From NCBI GenBank assembly GCA_007922195.1, contig ML682028.1:18471214-18535213 (forward strand): a stretch of DNA of 64,000 bases, read 5' to 3'. Positions 50,660 through 63,754 of this stretch are shown piece by piece (the stretch's first letter is position 1; each line of letters starts with the position of its first letter). This DNA is from Podocnemis expansa. Lineage: Eukaryota > Chordata > Testudines > Podocnemididae. The notes under the pieces were generated by a model. The model saw only the letters and a program-made list of their open reading frames with translations, had not been told where the DNA came from and searched no databases. The translations under genes and the position numbers were made by a program.

Positions 50660-50888
50660 GATAAAGGAGTCCTGTGGCACTTAAAGACTAACAAATTTGT
50701 TTTTTGCATGAGCTTTCATGGGAGAAAAATCCACCTCGGCAGATGCTTTGACGCTTCAAAGTGTCTGATGAAGTTGGATTTTCTCCCACGAAAGCTCATG
50801 CAAAAAATAAATTTGTTAGTCTTTAAGTGCCACAGGACTCCTTGTTTGTTTGTTTTACTGAACTAGACTAACACAGCTACCCCTTTGG
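50660..50888. mobile_element. Foldback hAT element, nearly complete
   Basis: The left arm AAAGGAGTCCTGTGGCACTT, GACTAACAAATTTG, GCATGAGCTTTCATGGGAGA is followed by its inverse GATTTTCTCCCACGAAAGCT, CATGCAAAAAATAAATTTGT, AAGTGCCACAGGACTCCTTG and the right terminus ACTAGACTAACACAGCTACC with CCTTTGG. The left terminal repeat is missing. It lies about 240 bp after another copy. Confidence 0.88.
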
Positions 50889-50974
50889 ATAAGGAATAAA
50901 GGGAAATTTAGATGGAATTTCAAGGACCATCTCCTACTGGTCTGAGTTGGAAGAGATGCCATGGTCTTTGATCA

Positions 50975-51030
50975 ACAGGACTAGATGACCATAATTATTC
51001 CTTCTGGCCTTAATAGCTATGAACTCTGAG
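50975..51030 (+). mobile_element. CR1 LINE 3' tail
   Basis: AGGACTAGATGACCATAATT and ATTCCTTCTGGCCTTAATAG followed by CTATGAACTC match the CR1 3' end. Confidence 0.75.
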
Positions 51031-52590
51031 GCTGTACAAAGGTCTCGCAAAAGAAGCAGAAGAAGCCATATTGATCTGGACATGTAGTACTGGAGACAAT
51101 ACACTGTAGGAAAGAAGCCTCTACCAGCCACAGGGATGGGCTAGGATAAACCTAAGAGGTCTCTAATTTCTGCGTGATTATTACCAAGGGCAAAGAAAAA
51201 TGTCATGCTGTACGCAGAGAGGATAGAAAGACTTTATCAGACTTAGTCCGAGGTCATAATCTGGGCTTTACCAGGGCCATTTTTATCAAGGTTTAGTTTG
51301 TTTGGTTCAGAGAGGGTTCACTGTTTCAGCAAGTCTATTTACAGAATCCCTTGCAGTGTAGGAGTCAGCATGGTACAAAGGAAAGGCCCAATATGATGAG
51401 GCACTGAGCACACCCTGGGCGGTGCTAAGCATCTGTCACTGATGTGATAAGGAATGCAGTGAACAGAGCAATTTGCAGGATGCCTTCAGTGCCTTGATGG
51501 ATAAGGCTCAGAGAGGAGGTGGATGGTTTCTTAACAAAAACATAGCTCCTGCTCTATGCACGTTATCACTTTGTGGCTGGCAAAGCAAGGAGAATCTAGC
51601 TGTGTTCATAAGAACATCATGCGTGCACTCAGTCAACTAGGAAATGCTTGGCCCACTGATCGTTCAGAAAGGAATAGATCTTTCTGAGAATTAAGACCAA
51701 GATCTGCAGTTCAAATGGGTGGGATAAAATTACAAAGGGTGCTGATCCCAGTGGTTCAGGGCCTGAGTGAACATCAGCTTAGGCTGGGAAGACAGCCTCT
51801 TCTCCCCATAATCAGAGTACTGCACACTTAGGAACATAATAGTGACATTATGAACTGTTACTCCGGGCCCAAATTTTTAAATGTAGAGGCCCTCAAAGCT
51901 GCACATACCTTTACACCTCAATTACCACATACGCACAGGTATGTATAGATCCCTAACATAACCCAGGTAAACGCCCATGCAAATCTGGGAGTGCAGATGG
52001 ATGCACATTTCTGAATGTTATATCCAGGCAGGTGACCTTTCTCCATCACTACTTCCTTCTGCTGCTCTTTGGATGGAAGGCGCTTTGTACATAAATAAAT
52101 CTCTTGTAACGTTCCAGCCAGCCTGGATCACTGGCGGAGGCTGGCTACCAAAATAGATGGGATGTTCATCTGTTCTAGGATAAGGGTTCCCAGGTTCTGT
52201 CACCTGGCTCTCTTCCCTTTCAGTTTAAGGCATGTATGCAACAGCCAATTACTGGTAGGACAGTCCCCTGTGATGTGGTATCTTGGTTCTATCCAGGCCA
52301 GTTCCCCAGGAAGTTAAAATACATTCTTGGAATCTATCTGAGATATTTCTTCCTGCTGCCCCCATCAACACACGAGCTGCTCCCATAAATAGAGATAAGC
52401 ATGGACTAAAAACACCTCCAGACTTTGTGGAGGGTTGGCTCTGGATCTCAGTTTTGCTGGGCTCTGAACTTCCTGGTAATGAATGGCTCAGTAATTGCTG
52501 TATGCCTGTATAAAAGATGCCAGGCAGGGCTCCGCTCAGTGTGTAAATCAAGCTCTCTCTGTTTTTTTCCTCCGTTATCTCTATTCCCAG
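51031..52590. other. End of intron 1, no further exon
   Basis: No exon before 52,591 was recognised. A diverged repeat-like stretch (CCCAAATTTTTAAATGTAGA, TACACCTCAATTACC) lies at about 51,868-52,030. The last 40 bases are the polypyrimidine tract of the exon 2 acceptor. Confidence 0.45.
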
Positions 52591-53368
52591 GGACGTACCA
52601 GGGCCAGTGGGTTGGTGGCATGCGCCAAGGCTATGGTGTCCGGCAGAGCGTCCCCTACGGAATGGCTGCGGTGATTAGGTCGCCTCTGCGGACGTCCATT
52701 AACTCGCTGCGCAGCGAGCACACCAACGGTATGGCGCTGCACCCCGACTCCTCACCCGCTGTGGCTGGCAGCCCTGCTGTTTCAAGAGGTGGCTTTGTCC
52801 TCATGGCCCACAGCGATGCTGAGATCCTCAAGAGCAAGAAGAAGGGGCTCTTCCGGAGGTCCCTCCTGAGCGGGCTCAAGCTGCGCAAATCCGAGTCCAA
52901 GAGCTCCCTCGCCAGCCAACGCAGCAAGCAGAGTTCCTTCCGGAGTGAAGCAGGCCTGAGCACTGTCAGCTCCACCGCCAGTGACATCAACTCCACCATC
53001 AGCCTGGGTGAGGGTGAGGCTGAGCTGTCTGTCGTCGAGGATGACATCGATGCCACCACCACTGAGATCTATGTGGGTGAGTGGAAGAACGACAAGCGAT
53101 CAGGCTTTGGGCTCAGCCAGCGCTCGGATGGACTGAAGTATGAGGGGGAGTGGGCCAACAATAAGCGTCATGGCTATGGCTGCATGACCTTCCCGGATGG
53201 CACCAAGGAGGAGGGGAAGTACAAACAGAACATCCTAGTGAGCGGCAAACGGAAGAACCTCATCCCGCTGAGGGCCAGCAAGATCCGTGAGAAAGTGGAT
53301 CGGGCCGTGGAGGCAGCAGAGAGGGCAGCAACCATCGCCAAGCAGAAAGCGGAGATCGCAGCCTCCAG
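52591..53368 (+). CDS. JPH3: Junctophilin-3, coding exon 2 (residues 128-387, last codon split)
   Basis: Exon 2 continues JPH3 in frame after a strong polypyrimidine tract and acceptor (CTATTCCCAG, ending at 52,590). It encodes MORN 6 (about residues 130-152, [14 protein letters not shown]), then a joining region of about 135 residues. That region includes the basic stretch [13 protein letters not shown] at 208-220 and a serine-rich segment, and ends in an acidic patch (VEDDID). MORN 7 (288-310, YVGEWKND) and MORN 8 (311-332, YEGEWANN) follow. After a basic linker comes the start of the alanine/lysine-rich helical region ([18 protein letters not shown]), which in the family bridges the cleft between membranes. 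The exon ends CC-TCC-AG before the donor GTAAGG at 53,369, two bases into codon 387. The open frame extends back to 52,425, but the part before 52,591 is intron. The rest of the helix, the divergent region and the C-terminal transmembrane anchor are outside the window. Confidence 0.96.
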
Positions 53369-56300
53369 GTAAGGCAAACCCATTGTTATGTCTGGTTCTT
53401 AGGGAGATCGGGGTGGGTGGGAAGGAGTGGGAAAGATCATCACATTGCTGTGACTCCAATCTCCACAGTTCACTGTGTGACTGGTGGCATCCCTCATGGC
53501 AGAGGAGAGATGAGGCTTGGCCATAAAGAATAGGTTGCTGGACACAGACAGTCCCTGTAGTTCTCTCTAGTTCTCCAGCTTTCATGGGCTGATGGACACA
53601 GCTCGAGCCACTCAATGTCAGCAAGGGCTCTTCATGCCCTGGGCTAGACTTTGCAATAAAGCAATCAACTGCCTGACTGCCTTACCTTGCTCAAAACAAC
53701 CAGTGAGGGCTCCCCACCCATCTGAACCTGTACGTTTCCCAAGAGGTCTCCCCTCCTCAGCATAGTACTTTGTGACTGGGAGCCTTTAACTGGCACAAAA
53801 AGGGGTCAGTTCTTCAACCCAAAGACTGGCAAAACTCATCTGGAAGTCTGGGCTTAGGGGACGTAAGATTGGGCTGCAAAGTTAAATATATGTGATTTTT
53901 AGCCCCCTGGCTTCCCATGTCAATTTTGCTCCATTACACACTGACACAGGCACTTTGCCACACTTGCATGCAGAGATGCAGACAGATTCGAGCAGCCCAC
54001 GCAAAATGGTCTGTGCAAAAGCAGAGGTGAAGCTGGGCTGCGACTGTGAACCTGGGCCAGTATTATTAAGGTAAAGAAGAAGTAGATTTATTGGTCACAC
54101 ACAGCCAGCCTGGAAACCTAACATATCTTTCCAGGTGTCCTGCTCCTGCACACACTGGGTCTCAGATAAAACCAAGGGCGAGTTTCTTCAAGTGCTGTCT
54201 CTACATTACTTGGTCTAAAGCCCTGTTTAGGTGTATGGAGAGGATCTTTCAGGACAGTAAAGCTCTGAAGGTGAACAAATGTCCTACCTCAGTTGCCTTA
54301 AACAAGCCTGGAATTTGGTTCTGCATAGACCTCCACATCCTTCTGGTTGCTCAGGGTGGCAGTTGCTCTGAACTCTGGGGAGAGGGTTTTCATCTGAAGC
54401 CAGCTCTGCCCTGAGGGGAAGCCTCAATGTCACAGCACCTCAGTCACACTCAAAGTTGGTTCAAAGCAGATTCTCAGCTCCAGCAAACTTGTGCTTGGTG
54501 TCACCTTAAGTGAAGAAAGCAAAACAAAAGAGCTACCTTTATCCCTTGTAACATGGATGGCACGGTCCCCTGGATGGTGGGAGAACCCCAGATTCATTTG
54601 GTGATGCCCTCACACTAGTACCCTATACCTATACTCTATAGGGGAGGCAAAGGTCACGACCCTGTTTTGCACCATTGCATCTTCTGCTTTAGGATAAAGG
54701 CTGAGAAGCGGCAGCTGTGTCAAGGAACCTAGATCAGCTGGTTTCACAACTTCCTGGCTCAGCCCTTCCCCATCTCTTAGCAGGTGACCTTATCAGCCAG
54801 ATAGGCAGAGATTTAGCCATGTGACTTGTCACTACAGCTAGCAGGAGCCAAGCCACTCCGTCTCCAGGCACTGCACGCAAAATACACCCCTCACTGTCAA
54901 TATTGTGGCATAGCCTTGGTGCTTAATTTCCTCTCTCTGTTTGTTTACTGGTGGCATTGCTTGTGTGGGACACAGTGACAAGACAGCTGCTGCTTTGGAG
55001 GTGCTGTGTCATTAACCCATGTTGCTTCTTGCCATGGCATCTTGTTCTGAAGTTGTGCATTAATCGCGAACACATTGCTAACGCTGAGCTAAAGTGTTCT
55101 CGCCTAGTATTCTCCTGGTGGTGGTCTGAAGCTCAGCAAAATTTTCTGGGTTCAAGCCAGCACCATGGGGCTTCCCGTCTACATCTCCCTGCCCCAGAGA
55201 AACAAGATTTCAAAGGGAAGAACAGACATATGCCTGATTACAGCTGCAGCTCTGGGAAGGTTTTGCTTTTGCTAGGATCTTTTGTTCCCCTATACTTAGA
55301 GAGCAGGAACCCTGTGGACCCAAGGAACTGCTGTGTACCCCAAGAAGCTAGGTACTCAGCTCTCTAGACCATGTCTTACTGGGGCTTTTATTACTCACAA
55401 AGCAGCACAAGGGACCTGAGGAAAAGACTGTTTTAGTTTTTAATTACAGGTAAATATTTTTTTCCCTCTCTAGGCCTTTGTTCATTCTATCTAATCTAGC
55501 TGTCTATCCATCCATCTTTTACCATGTTGTCTCTGGGCATGTGTGTGTATGATGGGGAAAGAGAGAGAAAGATGCTTGCATAGGCCATGTGATTAAACGC
55601 AGAATCCCTTGAAAACCAGCACCCTACGCCTGTCACTGATGGTCATGAGTTTTTGAATGATTCAGCAGCAGGAACATTTTCATCAAAGCAAGGCCATGTG
55701 GGGTGGCAAGGGGGAAGGCCTCATTCTGGCCCCTCTTCCTTTTTCCACTCGCATCTCATTTTCTTTTTCATGACTCACGTGGGTGGTCTAGTGCTGACAT
55801 CTCAGGGACAGGAGCTATGTGTGCCTAATCTCATGCTTCACGTACGCTACTACGCTCAGCGCCAACTGTGTGCCAGCCATGGGACTTTTAGTGTGAGCCA
55901 GAGCATACCTGTCAGTGACGGGAAAACCCATCCATCAGGGTGATGTGGAAATTGCAGCCTCACTCACCTGAGAGGCTGCTGGAATGATACGTGGCTGAGG
56001 AAGTCTCATTGGGGCATATGGGCCACCCCCATGCTCCCCTGAAGCCTATGTCAAACAAAACCCCAAAGATGAGGACTGGCCCTATAAAAATGGAACATCT
56101 AGGCACCCTAGGCCGTGTCCCCTGTGTAACCCTAGCGCATTCACTGGGGAGGTGTTGCCCTTTGAATGTACTGGATGCACTTTCCCCTAAGTTAGGAGTT
56201 TAACAGTGGGTTGGATTTAAAGCCTCGGCTACTGCACAATGACCTGCGCTTTTTCATTAATGTTTGTGTCTATCCCAACGGGGGGGCATTTTAGAGCTCT

Positions 56301-59229
56301 TGGCAGTGAACAGGGGGGAAGCTGCAGGTGAGCAGTTGCTGTACAGGTGCTATGTTTTTGAGCTTTTCTAGGCTTTGAGCTCCCTCTATGTCTCCGCTGA
56401 TATTCCTGCCACCACCTCTGATATTCTAGTGCTGACTTGTTTTTTCAGTGGAAACTGCAAATTTAAATACAGTCACATGGGAATTGATTCCCAGCCCATT
56501 CAGCAACCCAGCACCTAGGCAAAGGAATGGACAGAGTCATCCAGCAGCTCCCATTATGCAGCCTGCTCACTGTTTGAAAAGTCTTAATCGCACCTCTGTT
56601 TATCCCATGAGACGTTCTGTTTATTCCTTTCCTTGTGCCACTGTCACATCTCTCATTCTTAATAGAAATCTTGGAACGTCTGCAAGGTTGGTGGCAGGGG
56701 TGTGGAGTGGAAGAGGGAGGATCACGTGCTAATAATGTATTCAGACAATGGGATTCAGAGAAAAATTGAACCATTCGCTCTTCAGCCAGCTAGCTAGATT
56801 TATACAAACGCACATGACAGATGTGCAGAGCTAACTCACTGGCTCTGCAAATCTACCTGGGAGCCTGATGACTCAGAACCTACTTCAGGCAAAAAAGAGA
56901 AGGGGTGGGGAGAAAAGATTCCTCCACTGATTAAATGTCCCTTAATATTACTGCTGGGTGCCTTAAGGCTGTGGTGCAGAGATTGTTTATTACAGCACAG
57001 AGCTTCCTCTCTGTTTTCTGAATGAGATGAAATAAATTAGAAAGGAAAGGGAGGAAAAAAGGAAGTCCGGTGCCACCCAGATCTAACTATATTAGACAAT
57101 GTGTAAGTTTCTATCATTGGTATTCAAAGTGATACTTGACATCTTTCTCGAAAAGTGTGCTGGATCTCTTATCTGCAATGTGAACGGGCCTCCTGGGCTT
57201 GCTTTTTGAGCATATTTGGATTTGATGATACATTCTAACTGGTGTTGCATCAAATTTATTGTCAAAGAAAATAAAAGAACTGTAGAACAGAAGCAAGTCC
57301 AGAACAGTCAATGTGTTTTTTGGGAGCCTGACTGATCAGATCCATTATAATGTGCTATGGCCACAGGTATTGGAAAAGCTGTGCTTTTTGTTCTGATGGG
57401 AGGTGCTTCATCTGAGCACTGTCAAATTCTTCATCTCTTAGTGACAACTCACTCATAATGGTAGGCCAGGCTGTATGACTGATCCACCCTGAAAAACCAA
57501 TAATGCAGGCATGCTAGAGATGGAAGAGACATAATTCAGAGCTAGTGATGCTCTCATTAGCTTGTGACCTTTAAAGTTATAGCTTCCATTAAAAAAAAAA
57601 TGAGGAAGGAAAAATCAAACTGGAGAAGAGTGCTTGTGATTATCTTCACCAAACACTCAGGGCGACATGAATCTAGGGCCAGGAGAATATGCGATTATAT
57701 AGGAAGCTTGAGTCGCGCTCCAGGGAACAAACTCTGTCCCAGTGCATGGTGGTGAGGGTATATCTTTCAGAGGAGATGCAAAACTGAATTCCTGGCCAGT
57801 CTTGGTCATTAATAGATCATAAGACATTTCCCCCAACAGTAGAGCTGTTAACTCTAGCATCATGGCCCCATTCCAGTTTAGGTAACTAAATTCCATCTCT
57901 TAACTACGATATAGCATTACCAATTTTTTGTGCAGAGCTCTGTGATCCTATTGTTGCTATGCATTGTTAAAAGGCTGATGCCCTCCACCCCAGAGGTGAC
58001 TGCTTTTCAGTAACGGGTCAAGGAAACTCAGCATACACCAGAGCTTAAGTAGACACTCCATTTGTAAAATATTTTATGCTCAATGAGATCTCTGGATGAT
58101 AGGTGCTATATCCCTCTTATCTGTTTGAAGATACACCATTAACTCAAAAACATCATTTCTCCCTTGAAAATTTTGTACTCTTTGTAGCATTTAACACCTA
58201 GGATTTCTGTAACTGAAAGAAATTCAGGAAAACACTGTTTTCTCCTCCTGGTTTACTTGATGCATTTTGACAGAAGCATGCGCGTAGTCCATTTCACTAT
58301 TTAGTTGATTGTGGAGCATGGGAAAGGGCATGTGCTATGAGGAACAGCGGCAGCAGCCAAGTCAAAACTGAAAGTGAACAAAGAACCAGCAAGTATGCAC
58401 ACCACACACAGAGAAAGGAGGAGGAGTATTTCCAGGGTTGTTGCTTTGAGTGTGCTCCAAAGACTTCTACCCATCACTTCAAGGAGTAATGTGTACACAG
58501 ACAGGCCTTTCCATTTTTAAAGGAATTTTAACAAGTCAAGACACCCCAAGGTCTATCAGAGGCTGGCACAGTCAATTTTTTGAAAGGGTCCAGTTGACGG
58601 AGTGCCTTTAATGACAGCTTAGTCCCCTTCTCCCTTTAGAGCCAGAGACAGTAACACTAGCAAAACAGCTATGAGAAGTCTGACCTCTGCATTTTGTTGG
58701 ACTGCTCCCTACACCATTCTCATTCAGCTGTTACTTTGCTTTTCAATAGAACTGTAAGAAAGAAAAAAAAAAAGGAAGAGTAGGGCCTTGCTCAGAATTG
58801 ACAGGTGTGCTCTTTCTGTTTCACAAACCCTGCTTCTGGTGTGTGAAGGCTGCATGTCTATTGAAAAGACCCTCACTGAGTCGGTTATGCAGCGTGTGTC
58901 AGCCTTGCTGTAAAAGACAGACAGATTCCCAAATGCTGTGTGGTGTTTGTAATCATTTGACTAATAACCATAAGGGACTTGCACACCTCCAATTTTTGCT
59001 TTTGGTGCAGCAAGAGCGTATGCGGCAACTCTGAAGGCTTTTAATAAAGGCCCAAAATCTCAGAGCTCGTAATCAGTCCTTTCTCTGGCACAACTTTTTG
59101 CCCATGAGAGGACTGAAGAATTTGGGTCAGAGTACGGAAAATCCCTGCCATACTTTGTTTTATGTTCTTCCACTGCCCTTTACAACTAGTCTGCAGTCAA
59201 ACATGGGGGGGGGTCAGATCCTCCTCCAG
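53369..59229. other. Start of intron 2, no exon recognised
   Basis: Open frames in this stretch show no junctophilin-like or other recognisable sequence and no confident repeats were identified. Short A-runs occur at about 57,590-57,600 and 58,763-58,774. Confidence 0.45.
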
Positions 59230-59290
59230 TGAAAATCAGCGATCCATTGAGGCTACACTGATTTACACCAGCTGAGGCATTGGCCTAGGA
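59230..59290. repeat. 'TTACACCAGCTGAGG' ancient repeat motif
   Basis: GATCCATTGAGGCTACACTG, ATTTACACCAGCTGAGGCAT, TGGCC is a motif found very often in sauropsid genomes; related pieces occur at 24,265-24,360, 30,560-30,620 and 59,815-59,875. The parent element is uncertain. Confidence 0.45.
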
Positions 59291-59499
59291 CCTACTTGAT
59301 CCTAAGGCGATCAAAGTCCCATGCAGCTATGATTAAGATGAGTTATAAATAGTTCTGGAAAGCAGAGCGTGGTGCAAACTTGACTGATTTCACTGGTGGA
59401 TTCATCTTTGTAAATTGCTTGCTCCATAGGGAGAGGATTGCATTGCAATGCCACTGCTGGGAAAGGGCCTAACCCTTCTGAAATCAGAGCTGCTGCCCT

Positions 59500-59565
59500 C
59501 CTAGAAGATTAGGGTTAGCAGGGACCTCAGGAGGTCATCAAGTCCAATCCCCTGCTATGAAGAGG
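59500..59565 (-). mobile_element. CR1 LINE 3' tail, minus strand
   Basis: AGATTAGGGTTAGCAGGGAC, CTCAGGAGGTCATCAAGTCC and AATCCCCTGCTATGAAG are the reverse complement of the CR1 3' terminus. Confidence 0.85.
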
Positions 59566-60140
59566 AGGAAGCTGCATCAGGCTGATAATGAATAAGAAAA
59601 GCTTTGTGAGAGCTTCACTGTACCAGACAGATTGCCAGGAAAGCAGCAGCAGGTGGGAGTGAGGTGACAGAAAAGTTCCCTTTCGCAACAGAGCTATGTG
59701 GCAAAAGCAACTGCAGTTACATTGGTGCAGATGTCAATCATTGGGGTTGTCAGTGGATAATCACATAGCCATGCCAGTTGAGTTATGGCTCTAATTTGCC
59801 ACTGTATTACATCTCTTGTGTGCTGGTGTCACTCCAGTGAAGTCAATGGGATACCAAAGCAGGGGATCAGATCTTACGTATTTGAAAATTAACTTTGACA
59901 TTATCCATTGAATTTCATTTAAAAAACAAAACAAAACATGAAATTCCCCCAAGCCTACTTAAAAGGCATTTCCACAGTGCCCAGAGAATCCCTCTGTTTT
60001 TATTGTGGGATGTTTCATTCATATTTTACATGGAGGGAAAACGAACTACTCAGCTTTATCTCATTGTTCTGTAACTTAGAGAAGGTAGCAGAACTAGACA
60101 CAAGACCCTGTGTTGCTTAGTGATGGATGGACTCCATGAG

Positions 60141-60511
60141 TACATCTACCCTGGAGCCTTAGGCCGACTTAAAGAAGGTTAAGTTGACCTACAGACTTCT
60201 GCGGCCACACTGGGTTTTTATTAAATCAACTTAAGCTCTTTCTTAAGACGACTTAACAACGCCACCTCTTAAGGTCGGCTTAATGCTTAAATCAACATTA
60301 CTAAGTCAACTTAAGCCAATGTAGATGGGGAAAGCCCTTAAGCTGACCTAATTGGCCTCCAGCTACCCACAACACATCACTCCTTCATCCACCTCGCACC
60401 TGCCAGTGTGGACACAGGCAGTCAACAGGAGTTTTCAATGTGGATTCTCTAAGTCAACATAAAGTCGACCTTGTTAGGTCAACTTAACAGAGCCTCCAGT
60501 GTACACATACC
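60141..60511. mobile_element. MITE with TGTCTACAC-type ends, relative of 27,576-27,905
   Basis: The left end TACATCTACCCTGGAGCCTT and the right end GCCTCCAGTGTACACATACC are inverted repeats. The interior carries TTAAGTTGACC, AAATCAACTTAAG, AAGTCAACTTAAG, AAAGTCGACC and TTAGGTCAACTTAAC, diverged versions of the AAGTYRACTT word. About 370 bp, non-coding. Confidence 0.75.
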
Positions 60512-61980
60512 TCAAGAGTTTAAGTGTATAGATGGGCCCAAGCAAAAAATTTGGAGCTGGGTCATGTAGTCTCTCTGTGCTGAGAAGACACAGAACTTGA
60601 TTGTAAGGGGTGGGAATTCTCTGTTAAGACTACCAGATGCATACAACCCTGTAGTTCTCCTTGGCTATCTTGCAAGATGAGCAGGCCACATTTTCTACCT
60701 TTGCTTCCTACTGTCACTATCAGCATCTCCCTAAGTCCTGGTATGGACTAAGTAGTCCTGGAAGGGACAGTTGACGACAGTAGAAATCCCAATCACTTCA
60801 AAGACTGGAGATGGTCAGAATATGAACTGGTCACGTCAGACCAGGACAGGTCTTATGAAAAGAATTTTGTCAATACTGTAAGTGACTCCTCCTCAGAATA
60901 CTGGGTTCTGGAGCACCCAACAGGACATGCTACTCCTTGGTTAATCCTAAGCACTGCACAGGACTTGGTTCTAGATAATATTACAGTTGACCCCCTAAGA
61001 AAATGAGAAGAAAAAAATATAATTAAGTTTGCTACACACTGTGGAGGAGCTGGAGCAAAAATCTCTGTGTGACATTCTGCTTGAGGAAGGGGAACTTGAA
61101 AATAATAAAAATAAAAGAGGAAGTCAGTCAAGAAGAACCTGACATCAGATGAGATGGAAATATTAAAATCCTTAGATTCAGCATGACACCACTTCAGGAT
61201 GCCAGAACAAAGTCAAAGAAGGCCTGGCTGCTCCAGCGTATGGAAGGAAGCCAGAAGGCAAGAAAAATCCCACTGCTAAATGGCAAGGTGCAAAAGGTTA
61301 TTTGAGCCATATAGGTGTCCTTCAGAAATCTAGCCCCAATAAGACAAATAGAACAGAACACTTACAGTCCAAAATTTCTAAACTACAATCAAGTTACTAC
61401 AGGCAGTTCACTTAATTATAATAATGTTCTCTGTAAGAGTCATATATGGGGTCTTATATTTGCATTTACCTATCCTTGCACTTAAGATTTCTGCTGGCTT
61501 TTGTGATACCTCAAGGAGCTACCCATGGGCCTCTTTCGTGCATCTATTCCTACTCCCTCATGGGTATCATCAGAAGCATCTTTGTAACTGATGATACCAG
61601 AGCAGTAAGGGATATGAACTGGTGGTAGAAAGCAACGATTCACAAAGAGTTGAATTCCCTGCTTCCCTTCCTCAGTGAGGAACCATCTGAGGCCAGGGTG
61701 GAGAGGAATGAGTTGCTAACAGATTTAAGCTGAAGTGGATCATGGTTAAATACCCCGCTGGAGTTTGACTGAGCATGAAAGTTCAACTCTGAGGAGCAGC
61801 CGTGGCAAGCCATGTCCTGCGTTGACCTATTTTAAATAGCAAGAGCGGCCATTAGCTAGAGCAGTGAGCAGGAGAAATGCGGCCATTCATAATTCATGTT
61901 GTAATTGTCTCCTTAGTTTGTGAATTGGAGGGGGCAGGGCAAACTAGAGAGCATGACATTGTCCTGGGAAGGGGCCTGTG
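60512..61980. other. Intron 2, no exon recognised
   Basis: No coding exon or confident repeat was recognised. Confidence 0.4.
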
Positions 61981-62185
61981 GGGAACCCTGTGTTAATGGG
62001 AATGCAGCCTGCGGAAAGAGACTGGGACCATGAGACATTGGGATAGAGCCTGAGTGAGAAGGGAAAAGATATGATTTTTAGAGAATGAATGGGGACTGAG
62101 CAGCGAGGGAACCACGTGGCATTAGGTTAAAGCCTGTGAGAGAGCAGCAAGCCATGCATTCCCAAGGATGCAGCCTATGCAAGGG
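61981..62185. repeat. Degenerate ~41-bp tandem repeat
   Basis: Related units begin near 61,981, 62,024, 62,107 and 62,147, with a more decayed one between 62,060 and 62,106. Each follows the pattern GGGAACC..., an ATTxGG word and then ATxxAGCCTG (GAATGCAGCCTG, GGATAGAGCCTG, GGTTAAAGCCTG, GGATGCAGCCTA). The repeat is imperfect and was found by eye. Confidence 0.5.
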
Positions 62186-63754
62186 AGAGAATCACAGAGT
62201 GTGCTCACCGCTAGTGCACCTCTCTTTAGTCACTCTGACGAGGAGCTGATTTGAGGTCCAATGCCTCTTTTCTGCCACTCACCACACACTCTGTCTTCTC
62301 TTCCTGGCTCTCAGTGAGGTGAGATGGCCTCTGTTCAGAGCTTAACACTCTGGCTGAGTCACATAACCTCCCCTTGCAGGATAGCAAAGTCTCTTCTTAC
62401 AGACAGGCTGAGGCAATCTTCTCTGTCACTGCCCAACCAGTGCCACATCCCCAGGCACACCCCTACCACATCTTTCAGCTCAAGGACCTTTAACCAGCAG
62501 CCATGGTCTGCACCATGTTAGACCTTGCTGCCTTTTTCCGGAGCTGTGCCTAAACGTCTGGCTCCTTCCACCCACAGATCTTTGGGTTTGCCAGACCCCA
62601 CGCTCTCTCCTCCCACGAGTAACGTAGGCTATTTTGGCTTTGACACCCCAAACACTCCCCCTTTCTGCAGTCATTACTTCCTTACATCCTCCCCTCTGCT
62701 GCCAACCTCCTGCTTTTATAAACCCAGCCCATTTAGCACCTTCCTCAGCTGGCCTCTCTCATTATTCAGTCAGGGGATTACTTCAGGCACCTGATTCCCC
62801 TCAGATTTGGCCTGGTTAACTGGCCCTCTTCCTAGCCAATGTTAACCCCTTTAGAATAAGTGCAGGAGGGACACCCTGCCCTATGCTGGGAGAGTGGGAA
62901 CGAGGCCACCCATTCTGCAACAGCCCTGGAAACAGCAATTTTGGGGGCAGGTTTCAGAGGCAGAGGCTGGCTTTTTCCTCTGCCAGGAATGTTTCTAGGC
63001 CTAGCTGATTGGGGTGCCAGGATTTTCAAGGAGCAGCTGAGTCAGAGGGGAAGTCGAGGGACAACCCCACTCCCGAGACTTCTGAGAAGACAGCTCACTT
63101 GGGGCCAAACACAGCAGGAAGGTCCTGATGCCTGGTCTCCACTCCAGTTTGTGCCTTCAGCCCACTCACTCACGTGCCTGCAGAATCAGTCAGGGGGTTT
63201 CTGCTTAAGGGCAGCTCTGTCATCCCCATTTATTTGAAGCCACGGCTTCTTTTGTCACACGGGCTTCTCCAATCCAAAGGCTCTCAGCAAGGGGCATTGA
63301 GCTCCAAGTCCTCGCAGGAGACCCTATTCCCTCTCTCTTCAGTCAGGACCCAAGAGACCTCAGAACATGAGAGCATTTGTGACCCCAGCTCCTCCTATTT
63401 TCCTCAAATACCACAATGTTTCCAGCCCTCTGCATTCCTCCATCCCTCACAAAGTCTAAGCGACATTGGAGTCTCCAGCGAGATTCTAAGAGGATGTAAA
63501 GAGCCAACAAAGCAGCATCATTGTGGGTTTTTGTTTTTGTCTGAAGCATCCTGTGGTCTTCTCAGCTAGATGTGTCCTTTCCCATCCCTTAGTGCAAGGG
63601 GTGGAGGTGGAGAAGAGAGTAAAATCGCCAGCCAACCATCTTCCTAAAAGGAAGGCACCTAAAAAGAGCAAACCCCTTTCAGCTCTGTCTTCTCAGAAGC
63701 TGGGAGATCACCCACATCGTTTAAGGGGTGGGTCTTGGTGGTCGCACCTAACAG
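62186..63754. other. Intron 2, no exon recognised
   Basis: Several open frames overlap on both strands, but none resembles the expected alanine/lysine-rich JPH3 helix or another known protein. Confidence 0.4.

Noticed and set aside
52425..52590. Upstream extension of the exon 2 open frame
   Set aside because: The sequence before 52,591 ends in a polypyrimidine tract and CAG acceptor, and the encoded residues do not continue the MORN repeats; splicing at 52,591 joins exactly to exon 1.
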